A stretch of DNA of 17,385 bases from Ignavibacteriales bacterium (GTDB lineage: Bacteria; Bacteroidota; Ignavibacteria; UBA10030): contig JACQPU010000056.1 of NCBI GenBank assembly GCA_016207365.1, forward strand, positions 1 through 17,385. Direction: 5' to 3'. Shown piece by piece: positions 1-6,631 of the stretch. Numbering within the stretch: the first letter of the stretch is position 1; every line of letters begins with the position of its first letter. The notes under the pieces are model-generated. The model saw nothing but the letters and a program-made list of their open reading frames with translations. It did no database searches and was not told the origin of the DNA. Made by a program: the position numbers and the translations under genes.

Positions 1-183
1 CACAGGGCCATCGTATTGGAGCTCGTATCAGAGTGTAGCATTGGCGGCACTCGAACTCTGGGCCTGAACGCCCGGTTTCGGGTCGATAGCGACGCGTTCG
101 CGGATTATGATCTGCGGATGGGAAATGGAGACAAGAAAGAGGGCCAAGCTGGTGACCCTCCTGAAGAGTTGAATGGATAGCAT
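1..183 (-). pseudogene. Start of a secreted protein with an in-frame TGA at codon 52 (runs off left edge)
   Basis: The ATG at 183-181 is preceded by a strong Shine-Dalgarno-like AAGGTGAG (198-191) with about 7 bases of spacing. The first residues look like a Sec signal peptide: a basic FRR near the N terminus, then a hydrophobic LALFLVSI core. After it comes QIIIRERVAIDPKPG, which resembles the start of repetitive surface proteins I associate with Ignavibacteria-like genomes. The frame hits TGA at 30-28, giving only 51 residues, but stays open after it to the window edge and reads YELQYDGPV, which looks like ordinary coding sequence. It could be a nonsense-mutated gene, a sequencing error, a recoded stop or a genuine short peptide. 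The opposite strand is also open over 1-180 but has no start in view. Function is unknown. Confidence 0.4.
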
Positions 184-209
184 GGATTCCCTCACCTTGA
201 CGATACACC

Positions 210-233
210 TGTGTTGAATGGATGATCAACACA
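210..233. repeat. 8-bp perfect inverted repeat in the 184-389 intergenic region
   Basis: TGTGTTGA (210-217) and TCAACACA (226-233) are perfect inverted copies around an 8-base spacer. The repeat lies 27 bases upstream of the minus-strand start at 183. No T-run follows on either strand, so it is a better candidate for a protein-binding site or 5'-leader hairpin than for an intrinsic terminator. Its role is unknown. Confidence 0.45.
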
Positions 234-323
234 ACCTTTGAACCACGGGCAAGTTCTGAAAAGCCCTGAACAATGTCAAGTGCCGGATGTGATTCCCGGC
301 GGCGGCTTATCACAGGTTAGACA

Positions 324-351
324 TCACTATGCTTTTTTAGGTACATAGTGA
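324..351. repeat. 8-bp perfect inverted repeat downstream of the TonB-receptor-like gene
   Basis: TCACTATG (324-331) and CATAGTGA (344-351) pair perfectly around a 12-base loop. The loop holds a run of six T on the plus strand (six A on the minus-strand transcript). It begins about 40 bases past the stop codon of the gene ending at 390, where a transcription end would be expected. The stem is AT-rich and no U-tract follows it, so an intrinsic terminator is possible but weak. Confidence 0.4.
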
Positions 352-389
352 ATGGTGAATTGTCGGTGGATAAATCGGCTGGGAGACTT

Positions 390-2303
390 TCAAAGCTTGA
401 AGGACAAATAACCAATGACCGCAAAGTCACGCGTCACACCTATTGGAAACGTCTGCAGTTCGCGATTGAGGAGGTTTTGCAACTCAAGTTTTGCCTCAAG
501 TCCCCTTATAAACCAGACCTTACCGAGACTCTGCACTATCACGCAATCAATTGTCCAGAATTCCGGAACAATACCGTCAGAGCCGGTTCCCGCGAGATCA
601 TCCTGACCGGGTAGAACGGCAAATTCGGGCCAGTGCGTGCGGGACATTCCATGAATTACAACGGAAGCGGACGTATGTTCCATCACTTTTGTCGTGCCGG
701 AAGCACGAGCCTGATGCCGTGGAAGCTGAGAGTGATTCTGTGTCCAAACATACTGTATTCCGGCATCAGTCCGGTCCGAAACGTCCACATGGAAGCCCAC
801 CTCCACTCCTCCAAACATCCTTCGTCTGCGGTTCTCATAAGAGCCGGAGAACACAACGTCGCCTGGACTGGCCGAGCGGATGATTTCCACGGGACGGCGG
901 CGGATTTCAGCGTCGATGGCAAAAGCAAAGACGGCAATCGAAGTCTGGACACCTGAATACGTGATTTCTCCGCCTGTTGTTCTTGCAGGGCGAAGGGTCC
1001 GGTTTCCTAAAATCGTCAACGTGTCATTACGTCCCAGCACAGGCCGATACCGGATGGTGGAAAAAATACCTGACCGCTCGAGTGGTGTCGGCGATCGTTC
1101 AACAGAAGAAAGAGAAAGCTCAAGCCGGGAACGTTCCGATGGTTCAACCGCCACCACAAGGCTTCCGGAAAGAAGCCGTTTACCGGTGAAGCCCCGTTCT
1201 GAGCGAACCATCGCCTGTGTCCTGCAATCCTCAAAATCCATCCTCAATTCAAATCCCGCTGCCCATGTAGTACTGTTTTCTCCTGATGTCAAAAATTGAC
1301 GATTTCCGCTGGGAACTGAGAACTCCCGAACGGCATACTCAAACGGCAAAGCAATTGAAACAGAGCGACCCAGATCAAAACTCGCTACGGTGTGAAGCGC
1401 CGTTACCGATGATTTGGACGATCCTCCATCGGTATTTGCGTGATTTCGCATGGACAGGGACACCGCATCTCTCCTGATGGCGACACTGAGAAAGGACATC
1501 ACGTTCTGAATGGACAATCGGGTTGTTCCGAGTGTTCCGGAAAAAAAGCCAAACGTCGACGCAAAGGGTAGTTGCTCCCACGCCGCAAACGAATTCATTC
1601 CACCATAAAACATAACCTTCATTTCATTCCCATCATCCCAAATCAATTCCGCGATTCCAATGTAGTTTCGGTTTGGACGGGAGAAAGTCGCTGCATCGAT
1701 ATACGAAAGGATGATCGGGTCCCGATCCTTGTATCCAACGGAAAAATAATTGAAACCCGCCGCAGTCAACCGGTATGTAAATCTTCCCAGGCGATTCGAA
1801 ATGCCCGCCGCACCTGAAAAACCGATCTTGTTTCTGTTGTAGAACGGAAGACCGTCTTTGGTATACTCATCCAGAATGATGTCTCCTGTCTCGCTTCCGC
1901 CGTACATCCGCCCAAAGACCAAAAGCGAGTCGGGGATTGTTGTGCTCCCAAGAGAAAGCAAGCCAGCTGGATATGCCCCTGCGTAGGTGAGTACAGGTCG
2001 CCGGACGACTTCGACGGACTCTGCAAGCACAAGCTCGAACGGTGTATAGTCCGGAGATACCAGATTCAGCGGGAACGCCTCGAAAGGCATATTGTTGATT
2101 TCCACGATGTTGGCCGGAGCCGACCAATTCGCCAGTCCCCGAGGGCTCACAATCGGCATATACCGTGTCGCGGAAAATAATTGTACGGAGGATGTGCGAC
2201 CAACAACATCGGTCACGCGCTGATCAAGACTGAGATATCCGGGTTGAGCGTGGAGTTGGGCACAGCCAAAGAAGATCGCCGTGACGATAAATCGTCTTAT
2301 CAT
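390..2303 (-). CDS. TonB-dependent-receptor-like outer-membrane beta-barrel
   Basis: The 637-residue product has a signal peptide (MIRRFIVTAIFFGCAQLHA, likely cleaved before Q20). Residues about 65-120 resemble a TonB plug: VEINNMPFEAF corresponds to the usual 'IDGVP' strand, and ESVEVVRRP (95-103) to the usual 'IEVLRGP'. The plug looks degenerate, with RRP for RGP and GLLSLGS where 'GGVINI' is expected, and I see no TonB box. The remainder is alternating strands rich in aromatics and glycine. The C terminus carries the receptor-like LELQNLLNREL and ends in an amphipathic final strand, YLSFKL. Its start overlaps the stop of the upstream barrel gene by 4 bases (ATGA), and it is the last gene of the permease cassette. 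The substrate cannot be read from the sequence. I am confident in an outer-membrane barrel and less so in true TonB-dependent transport. Confidence 0.75.
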   Translation of the reverse strand: MIRRFIVTAIFFGCAQLHAQPGYLSLDQRVTDVVGRTSSVQLFSATRYMPIVSPRGLANWSAPANIVEINNMPFEAFPLNLVSPDYTPFELVLAESVEVVRRPVLTYAGAYPAGLLSLGSTTIPDSLLVFGRMYGGSETGDIILDEYTKDGLPFYNRNKIGFSGAAGISNRLGRFTYRLTAAGFNYFSVGYKDRDPIILSYIDAATFSRPNRNYIGIAELIWDDGNEMKVMFYGGMNSFAAWEQLPFASTFGFFSGTLGTTRLSIQNVMSFLSVAIRRDAVSLSMRNHANTDGGSSKSSVTALHTVASFDLGRSVSIALPFEYAVREFSVPSGNRQFLTSGENSTTWAAGFELRMDFEDCRTQAMVRSERGFTGKRLLSGSLVVAVEPSERSRLELSLSSVERSPTPLERSGIFSTIRYRPVLGRNDTLTILGNRTLRPARTTGGEITYSGVQTSIAVFAFAIDAEIRRRPVEIIRSASPGDVVFSGSYENRRRRMFGGVEVGFHVDVSDRTDAGIQYVWTQNHSQLPRHQARASGTTKVMEHTSASVVIHGMSRTHWPEFAVLPGQDDLAGTGSDGIVPEFWTIDCVIVQSLGKVWFIRGLEAKLELQNLLNRELQTFPIGVTRDFAVIGYLSFKL

Positions 2304-2863
2304 TCAATCCGGACTCCCAGTCCGACTGAAACTATGGCCACAGGTTCGAGACCGACAAGGATTGGCTGATACGATGCAAGAGCAACCAAGGGAGGAAGAA
2401 CGCCCGATTTCCAGACAAGTGATGCGGTCAGACTGAAGCCAAACTCGGATTCCACTGCATTCTCAAATCCGGGCCTCGCCGCAGGTCCTGAAAAAATAAA
2501 CGTGTTGTTGACAAGATGTGCCGTAAGGCCCACATGCACGGAAGCCGAGAGGTCATACAGGAGGGACAATCCCCCTCCCAACTGAACTAGAACTACATGC
2601 GGAATTCTGGACTTCCGTGGTGTTTCAGACACAGAATGCGCGGAAAGTATTCCCGAGGCCGACAAGAAGAGAGGGCAGCGGACCGGGACATCGGCATACA
2701 CACCCAGAGCGGGGCCGTTATTCCAATACGTGCCGAATTCCTTTTGCGGAGCGATCCACTGGCCGGTCACAGAGAACGACAGCAACGACCAATCGATTTC
2801 CTGGCTGTACGTTACGTTCAGGAGGACACCGCTAAGAATGATCGCTCGCAATATTGCCCGCAT
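2300..2863 (-). CDS. Small outer-membrane beta-barrel protein, function unknown
   Basis: This 187-residue protein begins with a signal peptide (hydrophobic AIILSGVLLNV, likely cleavage after TYS, residue 20). The mature part is made of short alternating hydrophobic/polar strands, such as LGGGLSLLYDLSASVHVGL and VAIVSVGLGVRIE, as in 8-stranded OmpA/OmpX-type barrels. I recognise no specific family. It starts 3 bases after the stop of the DUF1634 gene, and its TGA overlaps the ATG of the TonB-receptor-like gene. It is therefore almost certainly co-expressed with both, and could be a partner or accessory barrel of that receptor. That pairing is inferred only from gene order. Confidence 0.7.
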   Translation of the reverse strand: MRAILRAIILSGVLLNVTYSQEIDWSLLSFSVTGQWIAPQKEFGTYWNNGPALGVYADVPVRCPLFLSASGILSAHSVSETPRKSRIPHVVLVQLGGGLSLLYDLSASVHVGLTAHLVNNTFIFSGPAARPGFENAVESEFGFSLTASLVWKSGVLPPLVALASYQPILVGLEPVAIVSVGLGVRIE

Positions 2864-2866
2864 GTT

Positions 2867-3226
2867 TCAGGAAAGGGAAACGAGAAGTTCGAGGACAAAC
2901 ATTCCAAGCACCACGGCCGCCACCAACGTAAACGTATTATCGTTTTCGAGAATGAATGTGACAAGCGCAGCAAGGACGCGAATGATGGGAGTGAGCATCA
3001 AAATAAGAATACCTCCAGAGAGAAGGACAATACCTGTTGAGACGGCGTAGCCCGAAAGCGCCGCTCTGACAACGGCCAGAGGATCGACAAGTCCGTCCAT
3101 CAGAGGATATGTCGATGCCGTTTCTACAGCCACTCCCACGATCATCAGCACGGCACTCGTTACCACACCGGCGCGGAGCGCTCGGCTGATCCAGCGCTCG
3201 GTCCGTATATCCGATCCTTCGTTCAT
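2867..3226 (-). CDS. DUF1634 family membrane protein
   Basis: The product is 119 residues with three hydrophobic segments: AGVVTSAVLMIVGVAVE, STGIVLLSGGILILMLTPII and FTLVAAVVLGMFVLELLV. The pattern, with PxxxVRAALSGYA in the first loop and LTPIIRVLAAL between helices 2 and 3, matches the DUF1634 family, commonly encoded directly after a TauE/SafE permease as here. The start chosen is the ATG at 3226, whose ATGA overlaps the permease stop. A longer frame reaches 3280 but would run into the permease and adds no family sequence. Its role is unknown; it is generally presumed to be a subunit or regulator of the neighbouring permease. Confidence 0.8.
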   Translation of the reverse strand: MNEGSDIRTERWISRALRAGVVTSAVLMIVGVAVETASTYPLMDGLVDPLAVVRAALSGYAVSTGIVLLSGGILILMLTPIIRVLAALVTFILENDNTFTLVAAVVLGMFVLELLVSLS

Positions 3227-4044
3227 TTCCGTATCAATAACTGAATTGCCACGGCAAAGAGTACAATGACAAAGGCCCATTTCACGCTTTCCGCTCGGAG
3301 TACTCTGCTCAGCTTGACACCAAGCATCGATCCGGCAAGAACCCCCAAAGCTGCGGGTGCCGCGATATGAACATTCAAATGCCCTTCAGCCAGATAAATA
3401 AATGCGCCAGCCGCCGCGGTTACGCCAATCATAAAATTACTTGTGGCAGTTGCCGCCTTCATGGGAATTCCTGAAAGCAGATGCATTGCCGGTACCTTGA
3501 AAATTCCCCCGCCAAGCCCCAGGAGACCGGAAATATTCCCTGCGATCAACGACACAACCATCGTCCCCGGCAAATTTTTTACATGATAGGAGACCATGGT
3601 GTGTACCGCGTCATCAAAGTATTCGCCGGACAACGCAGTACGGGTCGCTTTGTCGCGATTTTCGACTCTTTTAGCAATCCGTCCACCTATGGCCATCGCT
3701 CCCGAGATGCCAAACAGAAGGATTGCAAAGATTTTCGTGAGCATTGTTCCGTCAAGATACGACGCTGTTATGCCGCCTGCCAGAGCACCCGCCACCGTAA
3801 CAATCTCCAGCAACATTCCAAGACGAATATTCACGGTTCCGCGTTCCACGTTCATGGCCGCGCCCGCACTCGAGGTTGCGATCACTGCAACGATACTCGT
3901 CGCAATAGCCTGATGCATCGGAACATCCAGGGCCAGAACCAGAAACGGAATCAGAAATACGCCGCCACCCAGTCCCAGGAGCGCGCCGAGCGTTCCGGCG
4001 GCCGCTCCGCCGCACGCAATCAGAATTACAGAGCCGGCAGACAC
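3223..4044 (-). CDS. Sulfite exporter TauE/SafE (TSUP) family permease
   Basis: This 273-residue inner-membrane protein has about eight transmembrane helices in two homologous halves. Each half starts with the family glycine signature: GALLGLGGGVFLIP (20-33) and GLLGLGGGIFKVPAM (173-187). The TSUP family moves sulfite, sulfonates, sulfur-containing organic anions or related anions; the exact substrate cannot be read here. The start is a GTG (4044-4042) with AGGA about eight bases upstream. The nearby ATG at 4050 is in another frame. The central cytoplasmic loop (about 122-155) is charged and longer than minimal. The gene leads the cassette with DUF1634 and two outer-membrane barrels, suggesting a trans-envelope pathway for the same solute. 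Confidence 0.88.
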   Translation of the reverse strand: MSAGSVILIACGGAAAGTLGALLGLGGGVFLIPFLVLALDVPMHQAIATSIVAVIATSSAGAAMNVERGTVNIRLGMLLEIVTVAGALAGGITASYLDGTMLTKIFAILLFGISGAMAIGGRIAKRVENRDKATRTALSGEYFDDAVHTMVSYHVKNLPGTMVVSLIAGNISGLLGLGGGIFKVPAMHLLSGIPMKAATATSNFMIGVTAAAGAFIYLAEGHLNVHIAAPAALGVLAGSMLGVKLSRVLRAESVKWAFVIVLFAVAIQLLIRK

Positions 4045-4110
4045 GACGCATTCCTGAGTTGATGTGCAAAACGGCCTGCAGAATGAGGGTGCAGGGAAAA
4101 GAAACGAGGA

Positions 4111-4132
4111 TCACCCATTGTGATATGGGTCA
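4111..4132 (-). terminator. Hairpin overlapping the stop codon of the metallophosphoesterase gene
   Basis: On the minus strand ACCCAT and ATGGGT (4130-4125 and 4118-4113) form a perfect 6-bp stem around a 6-base loop, starting inside the TGA at 4132-4130. A pyrimidine-rich but not T-pure stretch (TCCTCGTTTCTTTTCCC) follows. It may act as a weak terminator separating the elongasome operon from the permease cassette. It could also be a chance hairpin. Confidence 0.3.
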
Positions 4133-5362
4133 TGAAGTTTCGAGGGTCACCAAGGCAATCTCGGGCTTCACCATGCGAATCGGGACGCCCACCATGCCGA
4201 CCCCAACATTCACGTACAGTCGCCGATCCTGTTCGACATATTCTCCCATGGCATATTTGTGAACCAGGTACACCGGATTAAGATTCAGGGGACCAAGTCG
4301 GAATCCAACCTGGCCACCATGAGTATGGCCTGCGAGGGTAAGATGTATTCCTCTCTCCCGACATTCGTCCCATACATCCGGCCGGTGAGTAAGCATGATC
4401 TTGAAAACATCTGGTTCCACATGTCGCATCGCCGTGTCGAAGCGCGCAAAATTCGCCGCCCCTCGGCCGGCATCGTCAATACCCACCAGCATCACATCCC
4501 GGTTATTCATGACAATTCGCTCGGATGAATTGTTCAAAAGAACCACCCCGGATCGTTCCAGAGCAGCCGACACTTTTTCCACGGTCGCAAAATGATCATG
4601 GTTCCCAAGACATCCGTATACCGGTGCCCTCATGTGCAATGTCTTCAATGCGTTAACAAGCGGTTCGATTTGCGAATCGGCCGAATCCACAAAATCCCCG
4701 GTCATCAGCACAAAGTCTGCCGAGAGCCCATTCACGATATCAAAAATCTCTCTCATGTTGTTTTCCGTCATGTACAATCCTGAATGCAGATCGCTGACAT
4801 GAGCGATGGTCAGACCATTCAGTTCTGGCGGAAACTCCTTGAAGGGCATGGTTATGCGGTTAATTTGATAATCCCGCGCCGTGGCAATTGACGCCACGAG
4901 CGGGAACGACCCGACAACGGCCGCTGCGCCCATTCCTCCCTTACGCAAAAATTCCCGGCGCCCGTTGCTGAGAGGAAGCTCCGCATACCCAGCTCGGGTT
5001 TTGGGCGATCTATGAAAGATTAAGCGCACACCATCAGTCATGAGGCACACCACATCCGCAACGGTAACAATCAAGAATGCAAACACGACGGTCGCAAAGA
5101 ATAGGCCGGCGGGGTATACAATGAGGATTTGGATCGGCATGAAATCGTAAAACGATCCCATCCGGACAGGGATTTGCATCAAGAGAAGAAGGTTAAAACC
5201 GATGAGAGCAAGTTTCCCTCCTCGTTCCCAACGCTTCCGTTGCAGACCCTCGAACGACCTCCGCAACCAGGAACGGAACAACCGGTACAACCTGTATTGC
5301 ATCAGGCTAAATACGGAAAAGACAACAATGAAGAAGATCGTGAACATCCACACTGGATTCAT
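4130..5362 (-). CDS. Membrane-anchored calcineurin-like metallophosphoesterase (YkuE/YaeI-like)
   Basis: The 410-residue product has three N-terminal membrane segments (about 6-20, 50-63, 76-105). A fourth hydrophobic stretch follows a twin-arginine-like RREFLRKGG (near 135). A metallophosphoesterase domain fills the second half, with metal-binding motifs in order: SDLHSG, TGDFVD, GNHDH, LTHRPD and GHTHGGQ. All expected metal ligands are visible, so it should be active. Relatives include proteins proposed to hydrolyse lipid-linked phosphates such as UDP-diacylglucosamine; the substrate here is unknown. The catalytic domain is probably periplasmic given the fourth segment. The ATG at 5362 is chosen because GAAGGA lies nine bases before it; an in-frame GTG at 5389 would add nine residues. 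The gene follows rodA closely and is likely the last of that operon. Confidence 0.82.
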   Translation of the reverse strand: MNPVWMFTIFFIVVFSVFSLMQYRLYRLFRSWLRRSFEGLQRKRWERGGKLALIGFNLLLLMQIPVRMGSFYDFMPIQILIVYPAGLFFATVVFAFLIVTVADVVCLMTDGVRLIFHRSPKTRAGYAELPLSNGRREFLRKGGMGAAAVVGSFPLVASIATARDYQINRITMPFKEFPPELNGLTIAHVSDLHSGLYMTENNMREIFDIVNGLSADFVLMTGDFVDSADSQIEPLVNALKTLHMRAPVYGCLGNHDHFATVEKVSAALERSGVVLLNNSSERIVMNNRDVMLVGIDDAGRGAANFARFDTAMRHVEPDVFKIMLTHRPDVWDECRERGIHLTLAGHTHGGQVGFRLGPLNLNPVYLVHKYAMGEYVEQDRRLYVNVGVGMVGVPIRMVKPEIALVTLETS

Positions 5363-5413
5363 CGATATCGTTCCTTCGAGATTATGCACGCGGCAGGGAA
5401 ACTCTGTGCAACC

Positions 5414-6631
5414 CTAGTACTCCTTCCGGTTTGCCCAGAAATTCATCAACAATCCCGCCATCACCATGTTCACAAGCAATGCCGAGCCCCCATAGCTAAG
5501 GAAGGGAAGAGGGATCCCCACGACCGGCATGAGTCCCATGGACATGCCGATATTGACCAGCACATGAGTTGCAAACACCGCCGTGATACCTATCGCTGTG
5601 ATGCTGGCAAACTTGTTCTTGCAGACGGTGGCGATGGTGATTCCACGCAACAACAACGCCCCAAAGAAGATCAATACAAGTGATGCACCTAGGAATCCGA
5701 ATTCCTCGCCCGGCACGCAGAAAATGAAATCAGTCCATTGTTCCGGAATGAAATTCAGTTGTGTTTGCGTCCCTTTCAAATAACCTTTTCCGAACATACC
5801 TCCCGATCCAATGGCTACCTTTGCCTGGAGAACATTGTAGCCGGAGCCGAGCGGGTCTGCTTCAGGATTCAGAAACGTCATGATGCGTTTTTGTTGATAG
5901 GCTGGCATTCGTTCATACACAAACTGCACGGAGAGCCCCACAGCGAGCGTGACGGCAAATGCAGTGGCTGCAACAAACCGGTTGCGCCGGCTGATGTAGA
6001 GAAGCAGGGCACTGATCACAACACTTGCGACAAAGAATGAAGTTCCAAACAACGCTCCCGCGGCAACAATAACCGGAGACAGGATGGCTGCAAGGGCAAA
6101 GTTGTCGGCTCCGGCCCAGTAGAGAACAGGTAAAAAAAGGGCAAAGAAGACGAGGGATGTGCCAATGTCTGGCTGTGTCAGCACAAGCGCCATTGGAACG
6201 ACTGCGATGGCAATGGAAAGAAAGAGATGTCGCGGATCAGAGATGATTGTGGTGGACTTTGCAAGGAATGCTGCCAGCGCGAGGATCGTTGCGACCTTCG
6301 CAAACTCAGACGGCTGGCCGCCGAGGCCTGCAATCCCGAGCCAACTCTTCGATCCGGAAACAGTTTTTCCTACGACAAGAAGAATAAGGAGGATGACCAA
6401 ACCGGCTGCATAGGCCGGAAAACTTAATCGGTGGATGGTCTTGAGGGGGAGAACCATCGCTACAATCATTCCGGCAAGACCAATGCCTGCCCACATCAGT
6501 TGTCGCTGAAAAATAACACCTGCTCCCGCATCATAGGTTGCGCTATACACGGAAACCAGCCCCACGACCACGAGTCCGAGGGTCAGAAAAAAGGTCTTAG
6601 AATCGAAGTATTCCTTGAAATACTCGAACAT
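5414..6631 (-). CDS. rodA: Rod-shape peptidoglycan glycosyltransferase RodA (SEDS family)
   Basis: RodA polymerises lipid II into glycan strands during side-wall growth, in complex with PBP2. The 405-residue protein has about ten membrane helices and the SEDS signatures QPSEFAK (106-112), TQPDIGTSL (152-160) and GIPLPFLSYGGSALL near the C terminus. The large extracellular loop contains NPEADPLGSGYN, in which D259 matches the catalytic aspartate of known RodA/FtsW proteins. It continues with QLNFIPEQWTDFIF and GEEFGFLGA. Its ATG overlaps the PBP2 stop by one base (TGATG), the usual partner arrangement. The RodA rather than FtsW assignment follows from the neighbours mrdA, mreB, mreC and mreD. 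Length and motifs are normal. Confidence 0.95.
   Translation of the reverse strand: MFEYFKEYFDSKTFFLTLGLVVVGLVSVYSATYDAGAGVIFQRQLMWAGIGLAGMIVAMVLPLKTIHRLSFPAYAAGLVILLILLVVGKTVSGSKSWLGIAGLGGQPSEFAKVATILALAAFLAKSTTIISDPRHLFLSIAIAVVPMALVLTQPDIGTSLVFFALFLPVLYWAGADNFALAAILSPVIVAAGALFGTSFFVASVVISALLLYISRRNRFVAATAFAVTLAVGLSVQFVYERMPAYQQKRIMTFLNPEADPLGSGYNVLQAKVAIGSGGMFGKGYLKGTQTQLNFIPEQWTDFIFCVPGEEFGFLGASLVLIFFGALLLRGITIATVCKNKFASITAIGITAVFATHVLVNIGMSMGLMPVVGIPLPFLSYGGSALLVNMVMAGLLMNFWANRKEY

Noticed and set aside
1..180. Plus-strand frame open from the window edge to TAG at 178-180 as the tail of a rightward gene
   Set aside because: It has no motif, and the opposite strand over the same bases has a strong ribosome-binding site, an ATG and a signal peptide. 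It cannot be excluded, but the minus-strand reading is better supported.
2343..2352. GGTTCGAGACC-like sequence suggesting a tRNA T-arm
   Set aside because: It lies inside the small barrel gene, and no acceptor, D or anticodon arms can be built around it.
2597..3040. Plus-strand frame of 147 codons opposite DUF1634 and the small barrel
   Set aside because: Highly charged, repetitive K/E/R/N translation typical of antisense to hydrophobic membrane genes.
3227..3280. Longer N terminus for the DUF1634 protein
   Set aside because: The ATGA overlap with the permease stop at 3226 gives the natural start, and the extra 18 residues lie wholly inside the permease gene.
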